DNA of 64,000 bases from Nannochloris sp. 'desiccata' (taxonomy: Eukaryota; Chlorophyta; Trebouxiophyceae; Chlorellales; Chlorellaceae), in the NCBI GenBank assembly GCA_019044685.2, contig JAGTXX020000001.1, positions 310,001 through 374,000 on the forward strand, written 5' to 3'. The notes under the pieces are model-generated. The model saw nothing but the letters and a program-made list of their open reading frames with translations, ran no database searches and had not been told where the DNA came from. Both the position numbers and the translations under genes were made by a program. Of this stretch, positions 28,194 to 39,352 are shown piece by piece; position 1 is the stretch's first letter; each line of letters opens with the position of its first letter.

Positions 28194-29870
28194 ATGCCTT
28201 CCAAGGCCATAATCTGCGCGGCCACGGCCCTCGTTTTGTTAATTTCCGGCACTTTTGGCCAAACCCAGAGCTCGTTTACTTCTACTGCGGAGGGCACCGG
28301 CTCTTCTTCAACATCGTCTTCATCTTCTGCTGTTGGCATCTCTACTTCATCTGAGCAACAGCAACAAGTAGGACAAACAGCCTTCCAACCCCAGGAACAA
28401 TCCCAGCAACCTGAAGCTCCAGCTGTTTCCTTGCCTACGGACACTCGCCAGGTGCAACCCTTCTCTACTGTAGCTCTCTGCGCTCCTATCAACCTTCTCA
28501 TTTTACCAAATACCACGTTTACTACCCCTGAGGATGCCTATGCGTTCACTATTTCGGCTGAACAAGAGGTTCTTCCCCAAATCCAATCTGAAGTAGGGCC
28601 CGAGGGTGTGCTCTCCATCACGGCAACTGGACCTATTGCAACGAATCAAACCGTGCAGTTGACAGTGAGCTTACCCCCTGATGCTCTAAATGCTATATTG
28701 CACAGCGGCCCAAGTAAGTAGACTCCTTTATTTGTTTCAGCGTAGCTCGGTGTTTCAAGTATTTCAAAACATAACATTCCCGACATTTTAAATTTCTTTT
28801 ATCGCAGATGCTGCCATCTACGTTGCTCCTGGATTCAATGTCGCTGCACTCAATATAACCACTAGTTTTGGGGCTGGTGAGCTGTATATCCAAGACCTCG
28901 TTGCAGAGAGGCTCAATATCGTCCATCATGGGTAAGCTTGAATTTCTATATCTTTTAATTTTATCGACAACTGATACTCTCCCTCTGCCTCGGCCTTTCT
29001 TCATATTCACCGAACTAAATGATCAATAATTCTAATTAAATCACCTGTTGTTCTCATTTCCATATAAACCTCTACAGAATCGGTGATCTAATCGCTCAAG
29101 GTCGATTCACCGATGCGACAGCCACCTCTGACGCCATCTCGGATCTCTACATATCCGGCGTCGAAAACAGCGTTGAATTGACCCTGTCATCAACTTCAGA
29201 TGCATTTATCGGTCAGCAACCTACCTCCACGATCACAGGGACAGCTTCTGGACTTAATAGAGTAACCTATACAGCAGGTGCATGCCAAATGACATCCCCT
29301 TTTTCCGCACTTACAAATCTTGCATTGCAAACCTGCACCCAACAAGCGTTTTTGTCAATCCCACCCGCACAGCCTACATGGACCTGTGGCATTCAAATCG
29401 AAGGTAATTTTACCTGTAGAGCTGCGACGGTACTGGCACTTGGTCCGGGAGGTACTGCAGTAAGTCAACCAGGCACACCCACTATTACTTCCACAGCTCC
29501 CGGTGGCTTTTTCTTCTCTGGTCAGACTGCACAGGGAGGTAGCCAAGTACAAGCAGGGCAAGCACAACCCGGTAGTGCGTCAGCATTAGCTGGAATCGCT
29601 GGAACAGGCTCTGTGTCGTCTTCTGCTGTTTCTGTATCTGGGGCTGGTGGGTCAACCTCAACAACCCAAACGACTCGAGATGGCGTCACGCAGGGCTTTA
29701 CGACTACGAGTGGCGGTCAAACTCAGAACTTTGGTACTGCTGGTGGTGTGGCCAGCAATGGTAGTCCTGGTGTGTTGGTATCATATGAAGGGCCTGGTAG
29801 AGAGACTGCTACTGCTGCAAGTAGTATGTGTGCTGCACCCCTTGACGCCATCCGCATGCCCCTCATGTAA
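28194..29870 (+). CDS. Secreted GIN-like (DUF2807-type) adhesin
   Basis: Three exons, 28194-28713, 28808-28931 and 29078-29870, give 478 residues. Introns are 94 and 146 bp, both with GTAAGY donors and CAG acceptors, and their phases (1 and 2) join cleanly. A signal peptide (MPSKAIICAATALVLLISG) leads to a Ser/Thr/Gln-rich spacer. Residues about 75-330 look like a repeated beta-strand solenoid with alternating hydrophobic residues and Gly-Asp turns (LYIQDLVAERLNIV, then IGDLIAQGRF). This resembles the bacterial putative auto-transporter adhesin head GIN domain (DUF2807). The C-terminal third is Gly/Ser/Thr-rich and ends without an anchor. It is likely a wall or matrix protein. The assignment is by strand pattern only. 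Confidence 0.6.
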
Positions 29871-30133
29871 AGGTTTGAAGATTATAAAATAAAATAAACC
29901 CTTTTTTAAAAATGATTAAATGATCCTCCTTGAGTAACGAACCAATGAGGATCAATGTATACAACGTGGTTAATTACACTTTAATGCACCTTGCTTTTTC
30001 CTAACACCAGTTTTTTATATGAATAATAAAAATTTTGCATTTTCCTCCGTCTGTGTTCTGTTGATGAGTCTTCTTTCCAAGTTTAAAAAATAATAGCGTC
30101 TTCTTATTAAATTTAGTCTTACAGTGAGAAACT

Positions 30134-31747
30134 TCAAAGTTCTTCTATTTTCACAGCACCAAGAGCCGTATTCAAACCTTGTTCCATCGATTCCACAGCA
30201 ACCACCGTCCTCTGAAGTAATGAAGGAGACCTTGTATTACAAATTCCGACACCGTTGTCGGTCACACTGCCGTTTTTCTCTTCAACTGCTTTTGCCGCTG
30301 CCAGTTTTTGTTGCTGAAACGTCTCCCCACCACATTGCCACAACAAGACAGCTATATCCACCGCTGCTTGTACTATTTCCTCACTCGGTTTAGCAGACAG
30401 TTCAGTTTCGTCGACATAGGTACTTTCCACTACAGTCCAAATCATTGCAGCATGTGCCGGAATACGAGGCCATGTAGCCCGCACCACAGCATGCACAGCA
30501 CGCAGTGCCCCTAATCTGACATTCTTTTGTATACTAACACACCATTCAAGTAGTAACGGCATGAGGCGACGATAATAGCGAGTTAGTTGAATGCCTAATA
30601 GAGGAAAAAGGGCGAGTGGAATAGTTTGCAGCCAAAGAACTGAGCGGGAGTGGGAGTGGGAGTGGGCATGCCGTTCCCCTTCTTCTAATAACACCTCAAA
30701 TAGAGAAATAAAGTGAGGGTTATATGCGGGAATTGTAGAAGACAGCGAAGCAACACCGCCACCGTTGTCCAGCTTCGTTGCCAAAGAGGTGGCAGCAGCG
30801 GCGGCAGCTGGCCAAACTTTTTCATCACACCCAATGACTGCTTTTCGAGATATTTCAACGAGTTTTACTGCCCTGGGGGCGAGTTCTTTTGCAGTAGAGA
30901 TTGTGATAATGTGATGAAGCGTCCATAATGCGTACTTCTGGACGGTTGGAGATGGGTCTTGGACAGCTGCTGCTGTTAGTACCGGAAATAAATGCATTTG
31001 CCACAAAACATCACCGCTGCTTTCTTTTTTTCCTTCTTGCCATAGATCTTTCCCACTCAACCACTGCACTGCTGCAGCGAGTTGACCCATAGCAAGCGAT
31101 CGTTCCCATGAATCTGGACCTATATAAGGTTCTAATCTACTTGTCTCTGTCGCAGCATGCGCAGCAGCGGCGGTGATGATCGGGCGCAGAGAGTCCACCA
31201 TCCTAGGAAGGAGAGAAACTAGAGGTACTCTATTGAATAAAGCAGATAGGAGACCTATGGAGGTAGTGCGTGTTGATGACGTCACCCATGGCCTTTCCAG
31301 CGTACTAAAATTGGTAAGAGTGTTGTTATTATCTCTGTCGCCCCACTGTGTTGCAGCAAGTAGAATTGCAACAGCATTTGGGACACGAGCTGACGTTCTA
31401 GTACTTCCTTCTTGTTCAAGCTTGTTTTCTTCATTTGGAAGTAGTTCTTCTATAAGAACACCACTGAGAGGTGCTTCAGAAGGGTCTCTACGACGGGAAG
31501 TACGCCAGTTTTCTTGTGAAGAAGCAAAATTTTCGATACCTAGGAAAGCGGGGTCGTCAGGGCACTTGGTGATTAGCTGTGTTAAATTGTGAAGTTGTTC
31601 AGCAACTACATCGCAGAATGACGCTGCAGAAGGTGCATCTAGACTATCATTTTGTATAGTTCTAGGTTCGCCGCCTTCATCTGCAAAGAGATCGCGGGGA
31701 GGCTCGATCGATATTGCACTGACGGCTTGATCAATTGCCGCCGCCAT
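30134..31747 (-). CDS. TTI2: TTI2-like HEAT-repeat protein
   Basis: Single exon, 537 residues, almost entirely helical with Ala-rich HEAT-like repeats (for example VLTAAAVQDPSPTVQKYALWTLHHII). Layout and motifs resemble TELO2-interacting protein 2, a subunit of the TTT co-chaperone complex that helps HSP90 mature PIKK kinases such as TOR, ATM and ATR. The similarity is by pattern, so another HEAT protein is possible. It starts at 31747 with MAAAIDQAV in a good context. It faces the TPPP-like gene across a 613-bp divergent promoter. Confidence 0.5.
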   Translation of the reverse strand: MAAAIDQAVSAISIEPPRDLFADEGGEPRTIQNDSLDAPSAASFCDVVAEQLHNLTQLITKCPDDPAFLGIENFASSQENWRTSRRRDPSEAPLSGVLIEELLPNEENKLEQEGSTRTSARVPNAVAILLAATQWGDRDNNNTLTNFSTLERPWVTSSTRTTSIGLLSALFNRVPLVSLLPRMVDSLRPIITAAAAHAATETSRLEPYIGPDSWERSLAMGQLAAAVQWLSGKDLWQEGKKESSGDVLWQMHLFPVLTAAAVQDPSPTVQKYALWTLHHIITISTAKELAPRAVKLVEISRKAVIGCDEKVWPAAAAAATSLATKLDNGGGVASLSSTIPAYNPHFISLFEVLLEEGERHAHSHSHSRSVLWLQTIPLALFPLLGIQLTRYYRRLMPLLLEWCVSIQKNVRLGALRAVHAVVRATWPRIPAHAAMIWTVVESTYVDETELSAKPSEEIVQAAVDIAVLLWQCGGETFQQQKLAAAKAVEEKNGSVTDNGVGICNTRSPSLLQRTVVAVESMEQGLNTALGAVKIEEL

Positions 31748-32360
31748 TTCCGCTGCATCTGTTTTTGCTTCATTTTAGGAGGGGTATTATTGTTAGCATC
31801 TAGTGAACTTGTTGGATTGGGTAGTGAATAGGATGAATCACAGAAGTCAAGGCTTTGTATTTTTAATCAGAGAGTTATTTTTGCCTACCTGTTGCAGACA
31901 TTTTGATCTGTGATAAAAGTAAATAAATATCAAATTTGGAGCACCGCGCAAATTTTAGAGACTGTTATATAATTTCTCGACCTGATAATATACTAGATGT
32001 TTGTTATAAAATGAGCGAGGTGGCCATAAAACGAAAATTTCTAATGAAGCTACGAGGAAAATTTAGAAAGCTTTGAAGAAGGTTTTTACCTCGGAAATCT
32101 CTACAAACCGGCATAATTTACATCTTAATTTCTCCAAGATAATATACCATTTTGTTTCAAGCGGTGGGAAAGCAGGGATGACTCGCGGGCTATAATTTCT
32201 CCAAAGCATCGCAACCACCTAAACTGCAATAGTCAACACCCTTCACAGGCACGTACCAGGTTCATAACCCTCTAAATAAATCTGAAATAATCACTATGGG
32301 AACTTCACCAAAATAATTGGAGCTAAGCTGACTCTGAAATTTCACTAATGCAGGCCAAAC
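31748..32360. other. Divergent promoter region
   Basis: 613 bp between the TTI2-like gene and the TPPP-like gene, transcribed away from each other. AT-rich; no further gene or repeat was seen. Confidence 0.5.
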
Positions 32361-34071
32361 ATGAACGGTGCTCAGAAGAAGGTTGGGGCTCTCCCAAGCC
32401 CCAAGGAAGAATGCACCTATGTAGATGTACCTAAGATATTCAAACAGTACGACAAAAATAAAACTGGCGCAATAGAGGTGGGTTTCAAACACAGCTCAGT
32501 CTGCATGAATCTCCATCCTTGATAAGCGGCTTCCCCCCCTATAAATTTATAAATTACATGCCTCACCCATATACATACTCTTTCTCCTTCCACAGATCGA
32601 CGAGCTTCGGGACTTTATGGCCCATCTCGGGCTTTTAAATGGCCGTAGCCCTGCAGAATCTAATGCCATTGTAGTTTCTGCCTTTGCTAATGCAGACGGT
32701 GACAAGGACAACGCTTTAAACCTTGAAGAATTCACAAGCTACTACCACCGTGCCACCGCTCCTCGTCTCGGAGATCTCCTTAAAGCTGAGCACCCTGAAG
32801 ATATGATTGCATTACGCCAGGCGTTTATTAACTGGGCTTCCTTTGGCAGTGGAGCCAGTGGCGGTAATGGCGGTGGCGGTAATACGCCTGGTGCTTCATC
32901 TCGTGTGCAGCTTGGTAGCGCTCATTGGCTTAAAATATGCCGCGATACCGGATTAGTAGGCCGTGGAGCGCTTAATTCGACCGATGCAGACCTTATTTTT
33001 GCAAAAGTCAAGCCTCGAGGGCTTCAAAAAATCACTTTTCGGCATTTTGTAGATGCCCTTGGTGCTGTTGCCGCTCGTTCAAATAAAGACTTGTTAGCGG
33101 TCGTACGTCAAGTAACTACAAGCCAAGGACCTATAGTGAACGCAACAACTGCTCAGACTAATCACCAGAAGAACCAACAGCAACCAACCAACCAACAGCA
33201 ACAACGTCGTCGGTCTGCCCCTGACCTTGCACCGCCTCCCTCTTCCTCTTCTCTTAGTCATCCCCACAGCCGCCCTGGTAGCGCTAAAGAAAAGCTTTTA
33301 CTTGATTACAGCAATAACAACACTGCCACTAACACTGATGACGGTTTTAAGATTCCAGCTCATCACAGCGATAGTAGCCAAGGTGGCCGTAGCAGTGCGT
33401 ATGGCGGGGGAGGTCGTGGCTCTTCTCATAACAGTGGTGAAGATAATCAAGATATTACTAGTGAAAATGGAGGAAATGGTCTTTCGAGTAATATCGAGGC
33501 AGTGCTTCGTGTCTTTGGAGAGTTTGCTGGATTTGGTGCTGGCAGTGGTAGTACAAATGCCAATCGAAATTCTAATAGCTTTGGTCGTGGTAGTACCGGC
33601 AGATCTAGTACTGGAAGTATGACTACCCCCAACAACAACAACAGCAACAACAGCACGAGTATGCCCTTAGATACGCCTTCCCCTATGAAAATGGAAATGG
33701 ATAGCAAACAGTTCTTAAAGCTGTGCAAAGATAGCGGTCTTGCGACCTGCCCGGCCACCTCAGTATCGGTCGATTTGTGTTTCGCCAAAGCTAAAGCTCG
33801 TGGTGCCCGTCGCTTAGCATTCGCAGATTTTTTAGTGGCTTTAGCTCTGTTAGCACAAGAAAAGAAGTGTGCGGAAGCAGAGGTGCTGGCGCAGGTGGCT
33901 GCCTGTACTGGACCACGTCGCAATTCAACTACCACTCCTGAGTTTACTCGTTTGCACGACAATAAAGAAACGTATACTGGAGTCTATGCGCGTGGAGGGC
34001 CTAAGACTGTAGATTCTGGTGCGCCTGACTTGGCAAAGCTGCTTTCTAGAGAACAAGGGCGTCGGATTTAA
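32361..34071 (+). CDS. EF-hand protein with two p25-alpha (TPPP) domains
   Basis: Two exons, 32361-32477 and 32596-34071, give 530 residues; the intron has a GTGGGT donor and phase 0. Two canonical EF-hand loops, DKNKTGAIEIDE (31-42) and DGDKDNALNLEE (73-84), are followed by two p25-alpha regions. The first (about 112-217) has WLKICRDTGL and DLIFAKVKPRGLQKITFRHF. The second (about 336-478) has FLKLCKDSGLA and DLCFAKAKARGARRLAFADF. A Gln/Ser/Asn/Gly-rich linker separates them. TPPP proteins bind and bundle microtubules and track with the presence of cilia. A typical member has one p25-alpha domain and no EF-hands, so this is an expanded arrangement. The C-terminus has an FTRLHD..ETYTGVYARGGP piece like the usual end of the domain. 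Confidence 0.8.
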
Positions 34072-34206
34072 AAAGACACTATAAGGTATATAGAATGTTA
34101 TTTTTGGCTAGAGAGGCCTTGTTATTTTTACACAGATCGAGGATGCTGTTGGTTCCTTTATACATTCAAGAACTATAAAAGATAAGATAAACTACATACC
34201 GCCCAG

Positions 34207-35152
34207 TTAAAGCATCTTATGCAGTAATTCTAGGGTATTTTTATCTGTAATATACTCACCCAGCTCGTCTTTCGCTGCCCACGCAATTTCTCCCCACTGC
34301 CCTCCTGACGCCAATGCTGGCGGGGTTCCTTGAATTAATTGGCATCGATGGAAGAAAGTAGTTCCGTTAGTCAATGCCACGTGCCCAGCAGGAGCATTCC
34401 CTACAAAATACGGTTGGAAACTTCCATCCTCCTCAGAAAATACCTCTTTTAACGCTCTCTCAGCACCTGTTCGTGTGTTTTCCCCTTGTTGAAGCTCTAC
34501 ATGCGGAAACTCCCAGCTGCCGTTTTTCTTTTTAATCAACATGAAAATACGTTGATCAAGCCTTCGTCGAGTTGTTTTCCTGTCTCCTGACCTGTCTGCT
34601 GCGGTTTCAAGGGGTGCTGGTTGCCATCTGGATTCAGAAAAAGGGCCGCCGGATGCTTGTTCGTCTACTACTCGTTTGTCATCTGTAAATTCTTTTGGAA
34701 CCGCTTTTAATCTTCGAGCCATTAAAGTTTCTTGCCAAGTGGCGTAGTCGAATTCCCATTGAGGTGGGGTTGGCATGACAAGGGGGAGACGTTCAAAAAC
34801 ACACGCGCTGTACAAAGAGGAAGTGCTTGCCTGTAATAAAATGAAGAAAGAAAGAAAAGAGCGAGAGGTGAGCGGGAAAAATAACAAGCTGGCGATCTCT
34901 TCTCTGAAAGAGAGAGGAGAGATAACTAGAAGATATGACACATTTGGACCAGCAAGGATAAATTTAGTGAAGAGATCTTACGGTTGCTGCACTGCTAGAT
35001 GAGAACGAAGAGAGCTGGGTAAGCTGTTGAGCTGCTCCCTGTCCCAAGGAAGTCGTGGCATGCGGTGAGCTGGTGGTGATGGATTCAAATAAAGAGGTCA
35101 AGACCCCTGGGTTTGGAGCTAGGTGACTTTGTAGGCGTCTATATGCGTGCAT
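34207..35152 (-). CDS. MRPL46: Mitochondrial ribosomal protein L46 (Nudix fold)
   Basis: Two exons, 35152-34982 and 34830-34207, give 264 residues; the 151-bp intron (GTAAGA...TTACAG) has phase 0. The first exon encodes a Ser/Thr/Ala-rich leader (MHAYRRLQSHLAPN) suited to mitochondrial import. The second has RRRLDQRIFMLIKKKNGSWEFPH, the large-subunit L46 hallmark of a Nudix-like beta-grasp. The Nudix box itself (GAERALKEVFSEEDG) lacks the usual REXXEE catalytic set, as in other L46 proteins, so it is structural. Length and order match mL46. Confidence 0.85.
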
Positions 35153-35495
35153 TTTAAGTAAAACAAAACTAGCTAAGTACCCAAGCAATGTTTCTGCGCC
35201 GCACTCGAAGTAATCAAATGAAAACGATGAAAAATGTATCAAAATTCAGAGACGTTGCAGAATCTGGTCGATCTAAATGATACAACTAGCTGATAATTTA
35301 TACTTTGAAACAAATACTCAACTGCATCAAATTTTATTTAACTTTTAAGCGACAAGCTTCAGGTACAAAACAGGCTAAGATCGATAGCTTTACACTAGGC
35401 CAGCCTATTTCTTTTGCTTTTATATCGAGAAGTGAAGTACTTATTAACATATCAGTGCGGTCATACAGGGTTTGCGGAGCACTGAACAACATAGA
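35153..35495. other. Divergent promoter between MRPL46 and SEC13
   Basis: 343 bp between two start codons pointing apart. No other feature was seen. Confidence 0.5.
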
Positions 35496-36521
35496 ATGGC
35501 CACTGCAACTCTTGCTCAATTTGAAAGCGGGCACGCGGACATGGTCCACGACGTTGAATTTGATTACTATGGAAAGCGCTTGGCGACATGTTCTAGCGAT
35601 CGCATGATTAAAATATTCGACGTGGTCGGCGAACAGGTATGATTCAAAATCTTTGCAGTTTGATCACTAAGTACTTGGTTCGAAATATTCATTTTATTGC
35701 CTGAAGGATACATATAATATAGAGCAAACTCTGATGCAAATTTGCAGGTCGTTCACGTTGCTGATCTCGGTGGCCATGAAGGTCCAGTTTTTGAAGTAGC
35801 ATGGTCTCACCCCAAGTTTGGCTCTTTACTCGCCTCTTGCGGCTATGACAACCGTGTTATTGTATGGAAAGAGGTCACAGAAAACGTCTGGCAGCAAATT
35901 TACCAGTCCACCATGCACACGGCATCAGTCAACAGCCTCTCATGGGCGCCATATGAATTAGGCCTTTCTCTAGCAGCTGCTTCCTCAGATGGCAGTCTTT
36001 CCGTCCTCACCTACCAAGCAGACGGTACCTGGACAACAGAACTCATTGAAAACGCACATCCAGTAGGTGCAAACTCTGTTTCCTGGTCTCCTGCAGCACC
36101 AAAAGGATCCCTGGTCGGCTCAAAAGCCCCCGGGATGCCGGTAAAAAGAATAGCTTCTGGTGGCAGCGATAACACAGTTAAAGTATGGACATATGAAGAT
36201 GCAAATAGAATGTGGCATTTGGATGGATCTCCACTTGCTGGCCATGCAGATTGGGTTAGAGATGTTGCTTGGGCGCCAAATCTCGGCCTACCAATGAACA
36301 CAATTGCCAGCGCTGGTCAAGATGGTCGGTTGATTGCGTGGACAGAGCGGGAAGATGGCAGTACATGGGATCCCGTAGTTGTTCATGATTTTGCTGGTGC
36401 GCCGGTATGGAGGGTGTCTTGGTCTACTAGTGGTAACCTATTGGCAGCTACTGATGCCAGTGGAGCAGTGACTCTTTGGTCAGAAGTTACAGATGGAAGG
36501 TGGCAGCAAGTTAGCGAATAG
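35496..36521 (+). CDS. SEC13: SEC13 WD40 protein (COPII coat and nuclear pore)
   Basis: Two exons, 35496-35636 and 35748-36521, give 304 residues; the 111-bp intron (GTATGA...TTGCAG) has phase 0. Six WD40 blades can be followed, beginning [20 protein letters not shown] and [11 protein letters not shown] and ending with [22 protein letters not shown]13 pairs with SEC31 in the outer COPII cage and with Nup145C/Nup96 in nuclear pores, and it serves in the SEA/GATOR2 complex. Length matches the family. A TGTAA motif lies 15 bp after the stop (36536-36540), consistent with a green-algal polyadenylation signal. Confidence 0.95.
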
Positions 36522-36868
36522 AAGAGATTATTAGATGTAATTCTATATTGACCTCTCTTGATAGGTAAAAGTATATATTGATTGACCTTTGTACTGACGA
36601 TAAAAACCGACGGCGGTGCAAAAAAAAAAATAGAAACATAATTTTAATATTTTGAGGTGTAGTTTCTGCGAGGTTTAAGATGCATTTCTTTACATTTTTT
36701 TATCACATCAGCAAATAGACAACTGAGAATGACATTGAGTGGCAACGCTAGTGGATATTTTTATATTTTGTAATCAAGCAGAGTGTCGTTGGAAGATCAA
36801 AAACTTTTAGAAGAATCTTATAATTTTCCCTAAAAGTACCATGCACAGGACTGATACGTACGTACTAT
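36522..36868. other. 3' regions of convergent genes
   Basis: 347 bp of AT-rich DNA between the SEC13 stop and the stop of the silk-like gene. No gene was seen. Confidence 0.5.
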
Positions 36869-37872
36869 TTACTTTCCGTTACGGATCTGCTGGAGGAGAT
36901 CTTGGACGTTTTGAACGCCTCCAGCAGTAGCAGTACCCTCGCTGGTGGCAGTACCAGTACCACCTGTGGTCTCTACAGTACCAGTAGCCGCGGTGTCGGT
37001 AGTCTGCTCATTGGTGATGGTAGTCTCAGTTTCAGCACCTCCCGCGGCTTGGCCACCAACTTTGCAAATGCATTCTCCCAAAGCATAGGACAAAGACCTG
37101 GCAACAGCGGTAGAAATTTCCTGGGCGATCGCAGCAGCGGCAGCTTGAGTAGATGCAGCGCCTTCTTGAGTGACAGCAGCTTGGGCAGAGGTAGCAGCAG
37201 AAGCAAAGGCGCTGGCAACAGAGGCAGCAGAGAGATCGACTTCAGCTCCACCGCAACCACGGGCAATAGCGTTGGCGTATGCCTGTGCAAGACTGCTCGC
37301 CACACTCTTGGCGTTTGCACTAGCTTGGGCTGAAGCAGCACAGTTGGGTCCACCAGAAGTCTCGACAAGAACAGCAGAGATGGCGGTGGCGGTAGCAGTG
37401 GCTGCAGCTTCGGCTGCTGCTTCAGCTTCAGCGGTGCAAGGGCAGTTGGATAAATCGCCGGAGCAGTCAGCAAATGCACTGCTCACCGCCGTGGTTACAG
37501 CCCTTTGGGACTGGGCACTGGCACCAGCGACGGCACGGGAAGAGCACTGCAAATAAAATAAAGAGCAGGAGGGGGCTAAGAATGGTGAATTCGATAATTA
37601 ATCATCGGGAATATTCTTTTTGAAATTTTAATTCAAAACTTTCTTTAGTCCCGTCGATGGCCACCCAATATGAGGGCAGTTCAAACCCTAGATGGCAGCC
37701 GGTAGGCCCAAGGGGCAGTAGGTGGCGTCGCTCGATGGCACTTAAGGACCTAGTTGAGTTAACAGGGGGCAATTAAACGTACCTCTTGAACAAGGGAGCG
37801 CTTGGCGAAAGCAACAGGGCCGAATGCAGACAATGCAAACAATGCCAAGAGGAGGGTAGCAGCAACCTTCAT
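36869..37872 (-). CDS. Secreted Ala/Ser-rich silk-like protein
   Basis: Two exons, 37872-37783 and 37546-36869, give 255 residues. The 236-bp intron (GTACGT...TTGCAG) has phase 0 and falls just after the signal peptide. The signal peptide is MKVAATLLLALFALSAFG. The mature part is dominated by Ala, Ser, Thr, Val and Gln in helical runs (SVASSLAQAYANAIARG, ASVASAFASAATSAQAAV) with a few spaced Cys, two of them as CPC and CIC pairs. The C-terminal 70 residues are Thr/Gly/Glu-rich, then a short basic end. The composition is reminiscent of spider-silk and other matrix proteins, but this may be convergence. I do not recognise the family. It is probably an extracellular matrix or wall component. Confidence 0.75.
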
Positions 37873-38239
37873 AGTGGGGATTAGTGGCAATATATAGCGA
37901 CGCAGAAAGGGTTTAAGTTTGAAACAAGGGAATAATAATGCCTAAATTGATTAGAGATGGCACCTTTTATATAGATCTTAAAATTTGCCAGGTCAGCTTC
38001 TGTTGACTTCATGCAGGTACTGTAAACCGACGTGGCATTATATCTTGCATGCACGCATGCATGCATCGTTATTGGGTGAGTTCTGTGCATGTTCATTTGA
38101 GATTTATTTAATATACAGTAAAATTTCCTTAAAAAAGCGTCTTAGAGAGCTTAGTCTATTGCTCCAAGGGGCTCCAGGCAATTAGTTTCGGAAAGAATAA
38201 AAATCAAACTTCGCTCGCTATTCCCACCCGATAAATAAC
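37873..38239. other. Divergent promoter between two secreted-protein genes
   Basis: 367 bp between the start codons of the silk-like gene and the small Cys-rich gene. A CATGCACGCATGCATGCAT-like alternating run is at about 38047-38065. No other gene was seen. Confidence 0.5.
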
Positions 38240-38756
38240 ATGTATGGTCGATTTATGCGATCTTTAGTGGCTGTGGTGCTCATGACTGGGGCTGTGGTGC
38301 TTTCCAACGCCCATCCAGCTACTGCTCAGGCCCCTCCACCTCCCCCACTCACTGAGTGGTGTGCTGCCCAGCAAGGTAAGAAAATCTGTATAATTTAGTC
38401 ACTGTTGTGCCTTTTTAGAAAATTAATTGCCATTGTTATTCTTATTAATGTTTAAGAGCTAAAATATCATTTATTAAATTATTAAACGTGTCCATTGTTG
38501 ATTTTTCTTAGTTGCCTGCAACACGTCTTGCACAGAACTCGGCCCTGAAAGTGTCTCGGTTGAATTTGAATGCCTTGATGAAGGTATTTCTGACACCACA
38601 AGCACCCGTTCTGTTCGATGTGTGTGTCTGGATGCTGCAGGCAATATCTTATCGAGCTCCACGCTTGGAGGTGCTGGTGCTGCTGTTATTTCCGTGGGTG
38701 GATCTTCCAGTAGCTCTTCTGCGGTAGCAAGTGGAACTGCCACCTCTGGACGTTAG
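38240..38756 (+). CDS. Small Cys-containing secreted protein
   Basis: Two exons, 38240-38375 and 38512-38756, give 126 residues; the 136-bp intron (GTAAGA...CTTAG) has phase 1. A signal peptide (MRSLVAVVLMTGAVVLSNA preceded by MYGRF) is followed by a short poly-Pro stretch. The core has six Cys (WCAAQQ, ACNTSC, FEC, RCVC), probably disulfide-bonded, and the C-terminus is Gly/Ser/Ala-rich. No family was recognised. Its divergence from the silk-like gene and similar secretion features suggest a shared extracellular role, which is inference. Confidence 0.65.
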
Positions 38757-39352
38757 AACCTGGGTGCGTATTTTACCATTTTATGACTCTTTCTGCGCAC
38801 CCCAAGGAATATTGATAGAGAAACATTTCAAAGAAAACAAAACCTTTCTGCTACATCAGATTTTCGCAGCTACCCTCGCTCGCTCTCTTCTCTCACTTTA
38901 TTTTAAAAGGAGGGCTAGCCATTTAAAAAGATAATCCATCACCTTTGTTTTGAACCTGCTTTGGTAAATGCATAGTTTATTGGCCTGTACATATGTAATG
39001 AGCGATTTTAACGAGCGATTTTAGAGAGCTTCCTCTTCTTCCGAAATGTCTCCGCTCTCCAAGTATCCAGGCAAGTAGCAAGCTATAGGGCATACCAGTA
39101 GCTACTATTAGACATGCTGAAACAGCCCTAAAATACATCAACGGTGCACCCTGCCTTGGAAGCACTCACAAAAGTGTTACATACGGATTAGACTTTCTAA
39201 AAGTATTTATTTACTTGACTTTTGTGAATTTACAGCAGCCCAGGATATCTTACGCGCTGCCTCTACCTGGCGACATTTCCGGCAATTTTTTTTTCACACT
39301 CATCTACAAAGTACGTCATTATTGATCTGTTTATTTCTTTGCTTCCTTTTAT
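38757..39352. other. Intergenic region between convergent genes
   Basis: 596 bp holding two 3' ends. Short open frames here have no motif. Nothing else was seen. Confidence 0.5.
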
